A stretch of 64,000 nt of DNA from Shewanella insulae. GTDB lineage: Bacteria > Pseudomonadota > Gammaproteobacteria > Enterobacterales > Shewanellaceae. The translations under genes and the position numbers were made by a program. Under the pieces are notes generated by a model. That model did not search any database. It saw nothing but the letters and a program-made list of their open reading frames with translations, and was not told the origin of the DNA. The stretch covers positions 1 through 64,000 of the forward strand of contig NZ_WRPA01000018.1 of the NCBI RefSeq assembly GCF_009831655.1, in the 5' to 3' direction. Positions 23,998 through 32,503 of this stretch are shown piece after piece. How positions within the stretch are numbered: the first letter of the stretch is position 1; every line of letters begins with the position of its first letter.

Positions 23998-26127
23998 TTA
24001 GAGCGATAGCGAGACAGGCCCCTTGCCGTCCCAGCTGAACTTCTGCTCCTTGCCATCTGGCTGCTGGACGCTGATCTGGTAGGCATCATCCCCCTTAGCC
24101 TGGGTGCGATTGACGCAGAGATCTATGTTGCTGTTGAAGGCGCGGATCCCTCTTAAACACATGTTATCCCAACCGGTCGGCAGATAGGGCGCCACCTTGA
24201 GGCGATTGAAGCCTGTGGGTTCCATGCCGAAGATCCCCTCGGTCACGACGCGGGCATAGAGGGCGCTCTCGGCTGAGAGGTGGCGCTGGTTGCCCTCGGG
24301 CCAAGCCTCTACCGCATAGGGCACATGCTCACCCAGCAGACGCTTGCGCGAATAGTACTTAAAGTAGCGCATGGCGGTGTCTGTCTCCTGGGCGCTGAAG
24401 ATCCCCCTGAAGGCATACAGGGTCGCCCTGTCCCAGAAGGTCTTGTTGCCCGCCTCGCTGTAGATCCCCTCCGGACTCCACAGGTAGTCAGACAGCAGCG
24501 CATCCAGGGTCGCCTGCTTACGATCGAAGATGCCGAAGGTGAGCGGCAAGGCGATCCAGGCTCTCAGCTTGTCGTTGCCCTGGTAGTACTGATAGGTGTC
24601 GAAACCCTGCACGTTCGCGCCGAAATAGGTCTCGATGGCAGCCTTAAGCGCCTTGGCTCGCTGGCGATAGTCGCTGGCAAGTTCGGTGCGACCCAGCTCC
24701 TGATTCAGGTAGGCCGAGGAGATCAGTGCACCATAGGTCAACATGTTAGTGCTGAGGTTGACGTCACCGGCGGGGAAGCGTCCCTCCAGCTCGTCGCTGT
24801 CGGAAGCGATGACACCTTCTTGAGTCTGCTTCTTATAACTAAAGTCGATACACCAGTCGATAAGAGGCAGGAGCTCGCGGGCCTGCTGCTTGTCGCCATA
24901 GGCCAGGGCGAAGCGGCTGGCTCCATAGGCGATCATGGCGCAATCGCCCCTGTCACCGGCGCCGTTCCAGTAATCGTCACCCTCGGCGATGATAGAGGAT
25001 GGGAGCGCCCTGCCCTCATCGTTCATGTAACGGGCAAAGTGAGCAAAGCTGTTGATGGCCGACTCGTTGCCGCGCTTGTCCCCCAGGAAGGGGAAGAAGG
25101 GGTTGATATATTCCGCCTGATCGTTGGCCCAGATAGCCGCGTAGTAACGTCCGCCGCCGGGGCCATGCATCAGGCCACCCTTGGTCCTAAAGATAGACTC
25201 GGCGCTGCGCAGCTTGGCAAACTCGAACATCTTGTTGAGCACAGGATCAGGCGTCTCCAGACGAAGATTTTGATTAAGCTGGGCCACATAATCCAGACGC
25301 GCGCTTATCTCTTGTGCTGGCGTTAGCTCTTGTGCCGGCCTTTGATCATTTGCCTGAGCTCGCGCCTGGCCAGGCCCCGCCTCACCTACTTGCTTGTCGG
25401 CTCTGTGGGCCTCGAAGGTCACGAAGAGATCAAAGTCGCTGCCGGGCACCAGGCTAAACTGCCCCGCCTTGTCGCTGCTGGCCTGGATGAGGTAGCGACC
25501 GTAGACACCTTTCTCCGCATCCGTCTCGACTTTGTAGTCTAGAGGCTTAAGCTCCAGCGTGACGGTCTGGTCACCCTGGTTAGTAAAACGCAGACGTTCG
25601 ATCATCCTAGGCCCAGTGGTGCTTGGCGACAGGGTGCGACTGAGGCTGACCTTACTGCCCTGCGCATCTGATAGCTGACTGGTTAGGTTCAGGGTGCCAT
25701 CTATGGTCACGCGCTCAAGCGTCTCAGTGCTAACAGGCTTACCGCCAAGCATGATCTCGGGCGAGATGCTCAAGGGAAAATCATGGATCAGGCTGGCATG
25801 GGTGTCGTTAGGGACGGTACGCAGCATGGGCCAGACCAGCTTACGCTTCAAGATCAGCTCTCCCTGCTCATCACTACCGTAGTAGATGATGGCCGAGATC
25901 TGCTCGCCGCTCATCTCGATATGATCTTCATGGGTGTCCTGAACCTGCCAGGTGATCCCCTCGCCGCCTAGCTGCCAGCGATCTTTAAGGGTATTGGCCA
26001 GATCGTTTAACTGCACGTGGGCCACAGGGGCGTCTTGCTGCTCGCCAGAACGGGGCGCTTGGTGAGAACAGGCCGATAGGATAGCGATTGCGCATGCCGA
26101 TAATAAAATGCTTTTTTTCATACTCAT
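23998..26127 (-). CDS. lipoprotein glycosidase, six-hairpin (alpha/alpha)6 type
   Basis: A protein of about 709 residues with a lipoprotein signal (MKKSILLSACAIAILSAC-SH; lipobox LSAC). The N-terminal 250 residues are beta-rich, like the cap domain of inverting glycosidases. The C-terminal part, from about residue 270, is helical: GGLMHGPGGGRYYAAIWANDQAE, GDYWNGAGDRGDCAM, GNKTFWDRATLYAFRGIFSA and EHVPYAVEAWPEGNQRHLSAES. This is an (alpha/alpha)6-barrel layout like GH78 and related enzymes, but no family was identified with certainty. The start is ATG at 26127 or 26121; the longer frame opens with GTG. Paired MelR-type half-sites lie upstream. Presumably anchored to a membrane and acting on oligosaccharides. 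Confidence 0.75.
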   Translation of the reverse strand: MSMKKSILLSACAIAILSACSHQAPRSGEQQDAPVAHVQLNDLANTLKDRWQLGGEGITWQVQDTHEDHIEMSGEQISAIIYYGSDEQGELILKRKLVWPMLRTVPNDTHASLIHDFPLSISPEIMLGGKPVSTETLERVTIDGTLNLTSQLSDAQGSKVSLSRTLSPSTTGPRMIERLRFTNQGDQTVTLELKPLDYKVETDAEKGVYGRYLIQASSDKAGQFSLVPGSDFDLFVTFEAHRADKQVGEAGPGQARAQANDQRPAQELTPAQEISARLDYVAQLNQNLRLETPDPVLNKMFEFAKLRSAESIFRTKGGLMHGPGGGRYYAAIWANDQAEYINPFFPFLGDKRGNESAINSFAHFARYMNDEGRALPSSIIAEGDDYWNGAGDRGDCAMIAYGASRFALAYGDKQQARELLPLIDWCIDFSYKKQTQEGVIASDSDELEGRFPAGDVNLSTNMLTYGALISSAYLNQELGRTELASDYRQRAKALKAAIETYFGANVQGFDTYQYYQGNDKLRAWIALPLTFGIFDRKQATLDALLSDYLWSPEGIYSEAGNKTFWDRATLYAFRGIFSAQETDTAMRYFKYYSRKRLLGEHVPYAVEAWPEGNQRHLSAESALYARVVTEGIFGMEPTGFNRLKVAPYLPTGWDNMCLRGIRAFNSNIDLCVNRTQAKGDDAYQISVQQPDGKEQKFSWDGKGPVSLSL

Positions 26128-26408
26128 CTCGTTGTTAATAACCTTTTTATCAAGTATCACTCGAAATTTATCGCTTAATTAAAGTCAAAAGATAAATAAC
26201 ATCTGTTGACTTAATTCGAGTATTAATGATGCTTAGTTATTATCTGTATTATTTTATTTATGAGTGACTCATGCTGATAAATAATCTAGATGATAAATAA
26301 TCTTCTCTATTTAACAGCAAAACCTTTATTTACTACTTAATCAAAGCTCGTTTAGACGGGCTAAACACTAACTGTTCACAGATTGAAGCATGCATTACTG
26401 GCCTCAGG

Positions 26409-26447
26409 CTTACTAAAAAACAATGACACTTTCTCGAAAAATAACCC
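26409..26447 (-). promoter_or_regulatory. paired MelR-type half-sites before the lipoprotein glycosidase
   Basis: On the minus strand GGTTATTTTTCGAGAAAG (central C at 26436) and the weaker TTTTTTAGTAAG (26415) are 21 bp apart and point toward the gene at 26127. The site abuts the stop codon of the AraC-type regulator. The gap 26161-26447 is A/T-rich and otherwise empty. Confidence 0.6.
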
Positions 26448-27323
26448 TCACCCCACCCGGCGGCGAAACTCCAGCGGCGACATGTTGAACTCGCGCTGAA
26501 AGATGTCATAGAAGCGACTCACCGAGCCAAACCCTGCCTCCAGTGCTATGTTCAGCACGGGATTTTCGGTATCGATCAGCAGTGCCTGGGCATGTTGCAG
26601 TCGTAACTGGTTAATATATTGTTTTATTGAGACTTTCATTACGCGATTGAAGAGCTTCATCGCATAATTCTTGTGCAGTCCGGTGGACATGGCCACGTTC
26701 TCTATGGTGATCTTCTGATCATAATGGTCGGCGATATAGCGCAGCATGGTCTGAATATGGTTAAGCCCGCCAAATACCGGCTTGTCGACCCCGTGACCGC
26801 TACGATGGGCCAGATTAAAGGTGCTGTAATGCTCTATCGCCATGCGGCGGATACGGTTGCGGATCTCGTTGATCACCTGACTGGCGAGCAGGGGCTCCTG
26901 ACTGGCGATATCCGCCTCCCAGATCTGCGTCAGCTGGCGATCGCACACATAGAGGCTGTCCGACACCATCACCTCGCCGTGGAGCAGCTGGCTGACAAAC
27001 TCCCCCGGCAGCATCCAGGTGAGAAAGGCCTGCAGTGGAATGTAGATGTTGACTATCTCGCCGTCGCCATGACAGGCGGTCATCTGGTGGGGGATCGAGG
27101 CCCAGAAGATGATCATCCGCCCCTCGGGCACGGAGATCTCCTGACCGTTAATCAAATAATCGGCCGAACAATCAAAGAGGTAGTTAATCTCTATATGACC
27201 ATGCCAATGGCTGTGGGCCATTACCTCTGGCCGCTTGCGATGAAAGCCAAACTTATTGTCCTGCGCCTGCGCCGTTAACGGACTGGCTTCACTAAACGAA
27301 ATTTTCTCGACCCATTCGAACAT
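26448..27323 (-). CDS. AraC family regulator, MelR-like
   Basis: A 291-residue regulator. It resembles E. coli MelR, the melibiose activator, along its length as recalled. The N-terminal cupin half has SHWHGHIEINYLFDCSADYLINGQ and FWASIPHQMTAC, as MelR has SHWHGQVEVN...YLIN and FWACTPHQLT. The C-terminal half (190-291) holds two helix-turn-helix motifs: ITIENVAMSTGLHKNYAMKLF and PVLNIALEAGFGSVSRFYDIFQREFNMSP. It should sense an alpha-galactoside in the cytosol. It is divergent from the TonB receptor and surrounded by glycosidase genes whose upstream regions share paired half-sites with 21-bp spacing. Confidence 0.9.
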   Translation of the reverse strand: MFEWVEKISFSEASPLTAQAQDNKFGFHRKRPEVMAHSHWHGHIEINYLFDCSADYLINGQEISVPEGRMIIFWASIPHQMTACHGDGEIVNIYIPLQAFLTWMLPGEFVSQLLHGEVMVSDSLYVCDRQLTQIWEADIASQEPLLASQVINEIRNRIRRMAIEHYSTFNLAHRSGHGVDKPVFGGLNHIQTMLRYIADHYDQKITIENVAMSTGLHKNYAMKLFNRVMKVSIKQYINQLRLQHAQALLIDTENPVLNIALEAGFGSVSRFYDIFQREFNMSPLEFRRRVG

Positions 27324-27390
27324 AAGGATAACCCCGGTTAACCCACCTCAAGCGAACCTAACCCAAATACATTTGATTAACAAACATAAG

Positions 27391-27426
27391 TTATTTTTCG
27401 GGAAGTTATACCTGATTTTCAGGAAG
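27391..27426 (+). promoter_or_regulatory. distal pair of MelR-type half-sites before the TonB receptor
   Basis: TTATTTTTCGGGAAG and TGATTTTCAGGAAG have their central C at 27399 and 27420, 21 bp apart in direct orientation. This is the best-matching pair in the window. It lies midway between the regulator and the receptor and may also mediate autoregulation. Confidence 0.75.
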
Positions 27427-27490
27427 GTTCAGAGTGAAACTTACTCAAGTAGCAAACATGAAAACGTCTGATGTTAAATATTCGTTAGGA

Positions 27491-27525
27491 TATTTTCTGG
27501 AAATCATAGGCACTATTTCGGGAAG
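27491..27525 (+). promoter_or_regulatory. proximal pair of MelR-type half-sites before the TonB receptor
   Basis: TATTTTCTGGAAATC (C at 27497) and CTATTTCGGGAAG (C at 27519) are 22 bp apart. They start about 100 bp downstream of the distal pair and lie about 130 bp before the receptor start. The 333-bp gap 27324-27656 holds no gene. Confidence 0.65.
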
Positions 27526-27656
27526 TTTCCCTTCCTGTCTCGGGGATATAAATATCAGGGTGAACTGATTTCAAAAATTAGTTTATTGAGCCTGATAAGA
27601 ATTAATTCAGCCCAAACAATAAAGCTCAAAAAGCCTGACAACACGAAGGGAACACT

Positions 27657-30461
27657 ATGAAAAGAAATTATCTTGCCTTTGCGATTAGCCTTGCATTGGC
27701 CTCTTCGCTTCCCGCCTATGGGGCCGACGACGAAGAGAAACAACAAAATGAAGAGACCGAGATGGAAGTCATCGAGGTGCGGGGGATCTTAAGCAGTCTC
27801 AAGGAGGCGCAGTCGATCAAGAAGGAAGCCGACAACGTGGTCGACGCCCTAGTCGCCGAAGATATAGGTAAATTCCCCGACAGTAACGTCGCCGAGGCGA
27901 TGCAGCGTATCCCAGGTGTGAGCGTTAACCGCCTGCGCGGCGAGGGCCAGAGCGTAACCGTGCGTGGCCTGAGTGGCGACTACAACGTCACCACCCTCAA
28001 CGGCAGAAAGATCGCCTCGGAAACCGTGGGACGCGACTTCAACTATGATCTGATCGCCGCCGAGCTGATTGGTGGCATTCAGGTCAACAAGACCCAGCAG
28101 GCCTCCCTGCCCGAAGGTGGTATTGGCGCCATCATCAATATCGACACCCTCAAGCCTCTGAATGTAGGCAGCAAGGTAGCCGGCTCTATCGAGGGCTACT
28201 ATAACGAGCGCGCCGGCGAGACAGATCCCCAGGCTTCGCTGCTGATCAGCGAGACCTTCAACGACGATGAACTGGGGATCTTGATCTCGGCCAACCACAC
28301 CTCCTCCTTCACCCGCTTCGACAGCCACAGCGCCCAGTGGGGCTGGAACGAGTGGAGCGAGGCCGAGCTGATGCCAGACGGCGATCCGAACGTGTCGGGA
28401 CGCTTCCCCAGCTGGCCCAACATCATGGTGAGCACGGATCAGCGCGAGCGCAGCGGCGGCACCCTTGCATTGCAATGGCGCCCTACTCCAGAGCTGGATA
28501 TCAACTTCGATGCCCTCTATACCAAGTATGAGATTGAATCTACGGGAAACATGATCTCCCTGGCCCTCTTTGAGGGCACGAACCTGGATAACATTCAGGA
28601 TGTACAGTTTGGTGCGGACGGTCACACCAACAGCATCACTATTGGTGAGCCGGGCAACATGGACTCGCCGGCCATCGCCGAGTTGCTGGAATCGCAGAAT
28701 CCCCGTGACAGCGACGCCATGCAGGTAGGACTGAACCTCAACTATATCTGGGACAACTTTAACTTTAACGTCGATATGGCCTACTCTGAGGCGGAAGATG
28801 CCTCGGCGGCGGTCAGCTGGGTCGTGGTGCGTACCGCCATCGACACCCTCGAGGTCAACTGGGATAACGGCGAGCAGGTGCCCGACATCTCCTTCGGCGA
28901 TACCGTGCTGGATGAAAACATCGACTATGGTGCCTGGTATGCCCGCATCGACGGCGACAAGGTAAAAGACAAGACGGGGAACTTTAACTTCGACGGCACC
29001 TATGAGCCCGACGATGGCATCATCAGCAAGGTGCTGTTCGGCACCGGCTATAACATGCAGGACAAGGGCAAGACCTACTGGAGCCAGGAAAACCCCAGCG
29101 CCTACACCTTCCGCAACGGTGCCACAGATAGCGAGTGGATCAACGCCCCCGACAGCGAGAAGGTGGATATCGCCGGCAACACACTATGGGGCCCATTGCC
29201 AGGTAGTGCCCTCAACCCGGGCAACTTCGACGACTTCATGGGTAGCTCAAACGCCAACCTACCCAACACCTGGGCGGGCATCAATATTCCCGGACTATTC
29301 GACTACTACCGCTCACTGGATAGCGAGGCATTCGATCAATACCTGGTGCCCAGACCTAACCTCACCGGCGGCAATACCTATGGGGTGAAAGAGGAAACTA
29401 TTCACGCCTACGCCGAAATGATCTTGGAAGATGAGATAGCGGGTATGCCCTACATGCTCGACTTCGGTCTGCGCTACATAGATACCACAGTCACCTCCTG
29501 GGGCTACTCACAGGATCCGGCCAACATCGCCTTCGATGAGGATGGTCTGTTTACCGATGCGGTGGATACCGTCGGCCTGGTGGAGTTTGAAGGCAACTAT
29601 AAAAAGCTGCTACCGAGTTTCAACGGTAAGTTAGGGCTGACCGATGATCTTGTCTGGCGTCTGTCGTTGTCACAGGCGATCTCACGTCCGCCGCTAACGA
29701 ATCTGTCGCCGGTCACCTCTATCTGGCAGAACGAGGAGAAGACGCCGCCGGAGAACTTCATCTATGAAAACGATCCTGGCCTGGAGCCCTACTACGCCGA
29801 CCAACTAGATACCACGTTGGAGTGGTACTACAGCGATAGCGGCACCCTGAACCTGGCCTTCTACTACAAGGAGCTGCATGGCTTCGTGATCTACGAGCCG
29901 ACGCGTGAAACCATCAATGGCGCCAGCTTCGAGGTGACCCGTCCCTACAACGACGATGAGAACCAGTCGCGTATCCGGGGTTATGAGCTGAACTGGCTAC
30001 AGACCTTCGACGATTTCCTGCCTGATCCCCTCGCGGGCTTCGGTGTGCAGGCCAACTATACCTATAACAATAGCGAGTCGGGTGAATACACGGACGATGG
30101 CGAGCAGTTACCGTTCAAAGGATTGTCTGATCATCAATACAATGTGGTCGCCTTTTACGAGAACCATGGGCTTAAGGTCAATGTGGCCTATAACTATCGT
30201 TCCGAGTACAGCCTAGGCAAGCAGTGGTATTGGTCAAATGCCCTCAACGACTGGACCTCTGAGACCCTACAGGTCGACGAATGGGGCCAGCTGGATATGC
30301 AGGTGGGCTATGACATCACAGACAATATCACCCTCACCTTAGAGGCCAACAACCTGCTTGACCCCGATTATGTGCAGTACCTGAACGGGGACAAGAACCA
30401 CGTAGACTATATCTCCAGCTGGGGCCGTAGCTATCGTGCGGGGGTTCGCTTCAAGTTTTAA
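27657..30461 (+). CDS. TonB-dependent receptor for a glycan
   Basis: A 934-residue outer-membrane receptor with a signal peptide ending AYGA-DD. A TonB box is visible in EVIEVRG near 38-44. The plug domain has DIGKFPDSNVAEAMQRIPGVSVNR and VRGLSGDYNVTTLNGRKIAS, the hallmarks of carbohydrate-linked receptors of Alteromonadales and Caulobacter. A 22-strand barrel follows and ends in GRSYRAGVRFKF. It would import oligosaccharides too large for porins. Neighbouring glycosidases and the MelR-like regulator point to an alpha-galactoside. Two pairs of operator-like half-sites precede it and a terminator follows. Confidence 0.93.
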   Translation: MKRNYLAFAISLALASSLPAYGADDEEKQQNEETEMEVIEVRGILSSLKEAQSIKKEADNVVDALVAEDIGKFPDSNVAEAMQRIPGVSVNRLRGEGQSVTVRGLSGDYNVTTLNGRKIASETVGRDFNYDLIAAELIGGIQVNKTQQASLPEGGIGAIINIDTLKPLNVGSKVAGSIEGYYNERAGETDPQASLLISETFNDDELGILISANHTSSFTRFDSHSAQWGWNEWSEAELMPDGDPNVSGRFPSWPNIMVSTDQRERSGGTLALQWRPTPELDINFDALYTKYEIESTGNMISLALFEGTNLDNIQDVQFGADGHTNSITIGEPGNMDSPAIAELLESQNPRDSDAMQVGLNLNYIWDNFNFNVDMAYSEAEDASAAVSWVVVRTAIDTLEVNWDNGEQVPDISFGDTVLDENIDYGAWYARIDGDKVKDKTGNFNFDGTYEPDDGIISKVLFGTGYNMQDKGKTYWSQENPSAYTFRNGATDSEWINAPDSEKVDIAGNTLWGPLPGSALNPGNFDDFMGSSNANLPNTWAGINIPGLFDYYRSLDSEAFDQYLVPRPNLTGGNTYGVKEETIHAYAEMILEDEIAGMPYMLDFGLRYIDTTVTSWGYSQDPANIAFDEDGLFTDAVDTVGLVEFEGNYKKLLPSFNGKLGLTDDLVWRLSLSQAISRPPLTNLSPVTSIWQNEEKTPPENFIYENDPGLEPYYADQLDTTLEWYYSDSGTLNLAFYYKELHGFVIYEPTRETINGASFEVTRPYNDDENQSRIRGYELNWLQTFDDFLPDPLAGFGVQANYTYNNSESGEYTDDGEQLPFKGLSDHQYNVVAFYENHGLKVNVAYNYRSEYSLGKQWYWSNALNDWTSETLQVDEWGQLDMQVGYDITDNITLTLEANNLLDPDYVQYLNGDKNHVDYISSWGRSYRAGVRFKF

Positions 30462-30513
30462 TCTCCCTTGTTAAATGATTCGCTCAAAGACAATTTAAGC
30501 AATCGTTTTGTTC

Positions 30514-30544
30514 GCCCATTACCACTAGGTGGTGGGCTTTTTTT
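30514..30544 (+). terminator. terminator after the TonB receptor
   Basis: GCCCA-TT-ACCAC / GTGGT-GGGC forms a strong stem, followed by TTTTTTT. It isolates the receptor from the lipoprotein gene downstream. Confidence 0.85.
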
Positions 30545-30587
30545 ATGTCCTTCTTTCCACTGCAAAACCTAGCTTATCCAACTGATA

Positions 30588-30620
30588 TTCCTGAATAATT
30601 AATAGTGTTTCTCGAAAACT
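30588..30620 (-). promoter_or_regulatory. paired MelR-type half-sites before the PEGA/HEXXH lipoprotein
   Basis: On the minus strand AGTTTTCGAGAAAC (C at 30614) and TTATTCAGGAAT (30593) are 21 bp apart. Unlike the other pairs, the orientation is opposite to the downstream gene, whose start is at 30734. Confidence 0.55.
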
Positions 30621-30733
30621 ACTCTAGGGTTGATTAGCCCTTGAATGGGCGAGCCTGGATAGCTTAATTTTTAGTCAAACATAGCAGTCAAATCATAACC
30701 AGTAGCATCACAATCGAAGGAGAGAGTTTTCAC

Positions 30734-32287
30734 ATGGAGAGACAATTAAGCAATGAGCCAAACACGCAATTAAGCAGACTGCCAAACAGGCACAGCGCTT
30801 CCCCCCTGCTGAGCCTGGTCATCTTAAGTCTCATAAGCCTGCCGGGCTGCGGCTCAGGCGGCGATGACGGCCTGACTAGCGAGCCACCTGTAACACCGCC
30901 GGTCGCCACACCGACACCAGAGGCAAGTCTCACAGTATCCGCCAGCGAGAGCGGCGGCGCCATCTATCTAGACGGACGCTTCACCGGCAAGCTGACCCCG
31001 GCGGAGCTCACGCTCGCGCCCGGTGAGCACAGCATAGGCGTGGGGCTCAACCAGAGTGAGCAATATCTGAGACGTACGGTTCAGGTTGAGGCCGACCAGG
31101 CTGATAGCCTGGCGCTGGATGACACCGACCATCAGGCGCCCAAGACCTGGAAGGCGCTGTTTATCGGCGTAGCCAAGGTGCAGGCTCAGGGAGGCAGCTG
31201 TGTCAGCCAATACCAAACCGAGCAGCTCGACGCCGGGTTTGACTTCTTTCGCTGGAGTTTCGAGGAGCGCATCGAGCCCTACAGCTACCACACCATGGAT
31301 TGGCAGTTTGAGCGTATGGATATCACGGATGAGGTGGTGACCCTGAGCAATGACAAACTTATCGGCCCGGCGGAGATCGAGCCCCATCTGACCATTGTCG
31401 ACAAGGGCGATTATGACCTTATCGTCAGCTTCTTTCGCGGCGGCGCCGGCAGCGACGAGTGCTATATCGACGACTTCAAGGGCATCGCCTGGTATGACTA
31501 TCGCGTACTTGACGCCGATGCCTCCTACTACACCATACGCTTCTATGATGATGTCACCGGGCGCATCGAGGCGGCCAAGACAGACGACAGAGACCCAGGC
31601 ATGTACATCCACGAGTGGCTGCATACCACGGCGGAATGGTTCTTCCCCGACCAGGGCTATCCCCAGCCCAGCAGCGACGGTCAGGTGGTTCACGCCGCCG
31701 AGGCCTATGGCTACAGCTGGCCCTGGATGAGCTGGTATCGAGACCTTATTCGCGGCCAGGTAAAACAGCAAGCCAGCTATGTAGGCATAGGGCCAGATGC
31801 CCTGCTCGGCTGCAGCGTCAGCGAAGATGCCTTGGGCCTGTGCCCGAGCGCCGCAGGTCAAGCAGCATCAGACGCCTCGAGTCAAGCGGCCCCAGACGCC
31901 TTGATTCAAACGTCCTCTCTCTATGACAAGAGCGCCGAACAACAAGTGCCCTGGCAGACCGTTAGCCTGCCGTATCGAGATGGCAGGGTCACATTTGGCC
32001 AGATCCCAGCCGGTGATAGGCTCTGCCTCAATCGTCACGCCATCGACTACCGGCTCGGCGATGGCGCGCTAGCCCTCACCTTAGATGAGAGTCTCTGCGG
32101 CGAGCCATCCAGCGCCAGCCTCAGCTTTACCCCCTGGCAGGCAGATGGACTAGGAAAGCGGCTTGAGATCGCGCTACCTGTGGAGCAAGCCAGCAGGCTT
32201 CTAGCCAGCGAAACGCCTATTGCCGACAGTGAGCGCCCCAACTTAGATGAGCTGTTGATTAATCTAAGGGCGCTGATGGCACGCTAG
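30734..32287 (+). CDS. PEGA-domain lipoprotein with an HEXXH motif
   Basis: A 517-residue protein with a lipobox SLPGC-GSGG (Cys39), a Pro/Thr-rich linker and then a PEGA-like segment (about 65-125: GGAIYLDGRFTGKLTPAELTLAPGEHSI). Residues 135-330 form an unrecognised domain with HEWLH at 293-297, which fits the HEXXH zinc-protease motif; His320 or Glu301 could be a third ligand. The C-terminal 150 residues look beta-rich. The family could not be named. It may be a surface glycan- or protein-processing lipoprotein of the galactoside locus. The N-terminus before the hydrophobic signal is long (about 24 residues), so the true start could be later. Confidence 0.7.
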   Translation: MERQLSNEPNTQLSRLPNRHSASPLLSLVILSLISLPGCGSGGDDGLTSEPPVTPPVATPTPEASLTVSASESGGAIYLDGRFTGKLTPAELTLAPGEHSIGVGLNQSEQYLRRTVQVEADQADSLALDDTDHQAPKTWKALFIGVAKVQAQGGSCVSQYQTEQLDAGFDFFRWSFEERIEPYSYHTMDWQFERMDITDEVVTLSNDKLIGPAEIEPHLTIVDKGDYDLIVSFFRGGAGSDECYIDDFKGIAWYDYRVLDADASYYTIRFYDDVTGRIEAAKTDDRDPGMYIHEWLHTTAEWFFPDQGYPQPSSDGQVVHAAEAYGYSWPWMSWYRDLIRGQVKQQASYVGIGPDALLGCSVSEDALGLCPSAAGQAASDASSQAAPDALIQTSSLYDKSAEQQVPWQTVSLPYRDGRVTFGQIPAGDRLCLNRHAIDYRLGDGALALTLDESLCGEPSSASLSFTPWQADGLGKRLEIALPVEQASRLLASETPIADSERPNLDELLINLRALMAR

Positions 32288-32288
32288 C

Positions 32289-32363
32289 TCAAAGCGCACT
32301 GTTTCAAGGTGCACTGATTCAAGGTGCTCTGGTTCAAGGTGCACTGGCTCAAAGCACGCCAGT
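32289..32363. repeat. 15-bp tandem repeat, five units
   Basis: TCAA recurs at 32289, 32304, 32319, 32334 and 32349, each opening a 15-bp unit close to TCAAGGTGCACTGNT. It starts two bases after the lipoprotein stop codon. It is non-coding here. Confidence 0.85.
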
Positions 32364-32394
32364 CTAATGCACAGCAGACGGGGCAAGATAGAGG

Positions 32395-32430
32395 TTATTT
32401 TTCGGGAAACATTAGCCCCGTTTTCATGCG
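32395..32430 (+). promoter_or_regulatory. MelR-type half-sites before the GH97 gene
   Basis: TTATTTTTCGGGAAAC (C at 32403) is a near-perfect half-site. The partner CGTTTTCATGCG (C at 32425, 22 bp on) keeps only the TTTTC core. A further single copy, TACCTTCGGGAAT, lies at 32463-32473 near the start codon. The gene begins at 32504. Confidence 0.6.
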
Positions 32431-32503
32431 CCCGGGTATCAATCGCCATGCTTCAATGACTTACCTTCGGGAATTTCCCCGTATGAATCAGGAGTAATAA
32501 AAC

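Noticed and set aside
24280..25326. 348-codon open frame opposite the lipoprotein glycosidase
   Set aside because: Shadow frame produced by GC-rich codon bias; the opposite strand has a lipobox and coherent enzyme motifs.
32461..32475. A further MelR-type pair right before the GH97 start
   Set aside because: TACCTTCGGGAAT is a fair single half-site, but no partner is found 21-22 bp away on either side.
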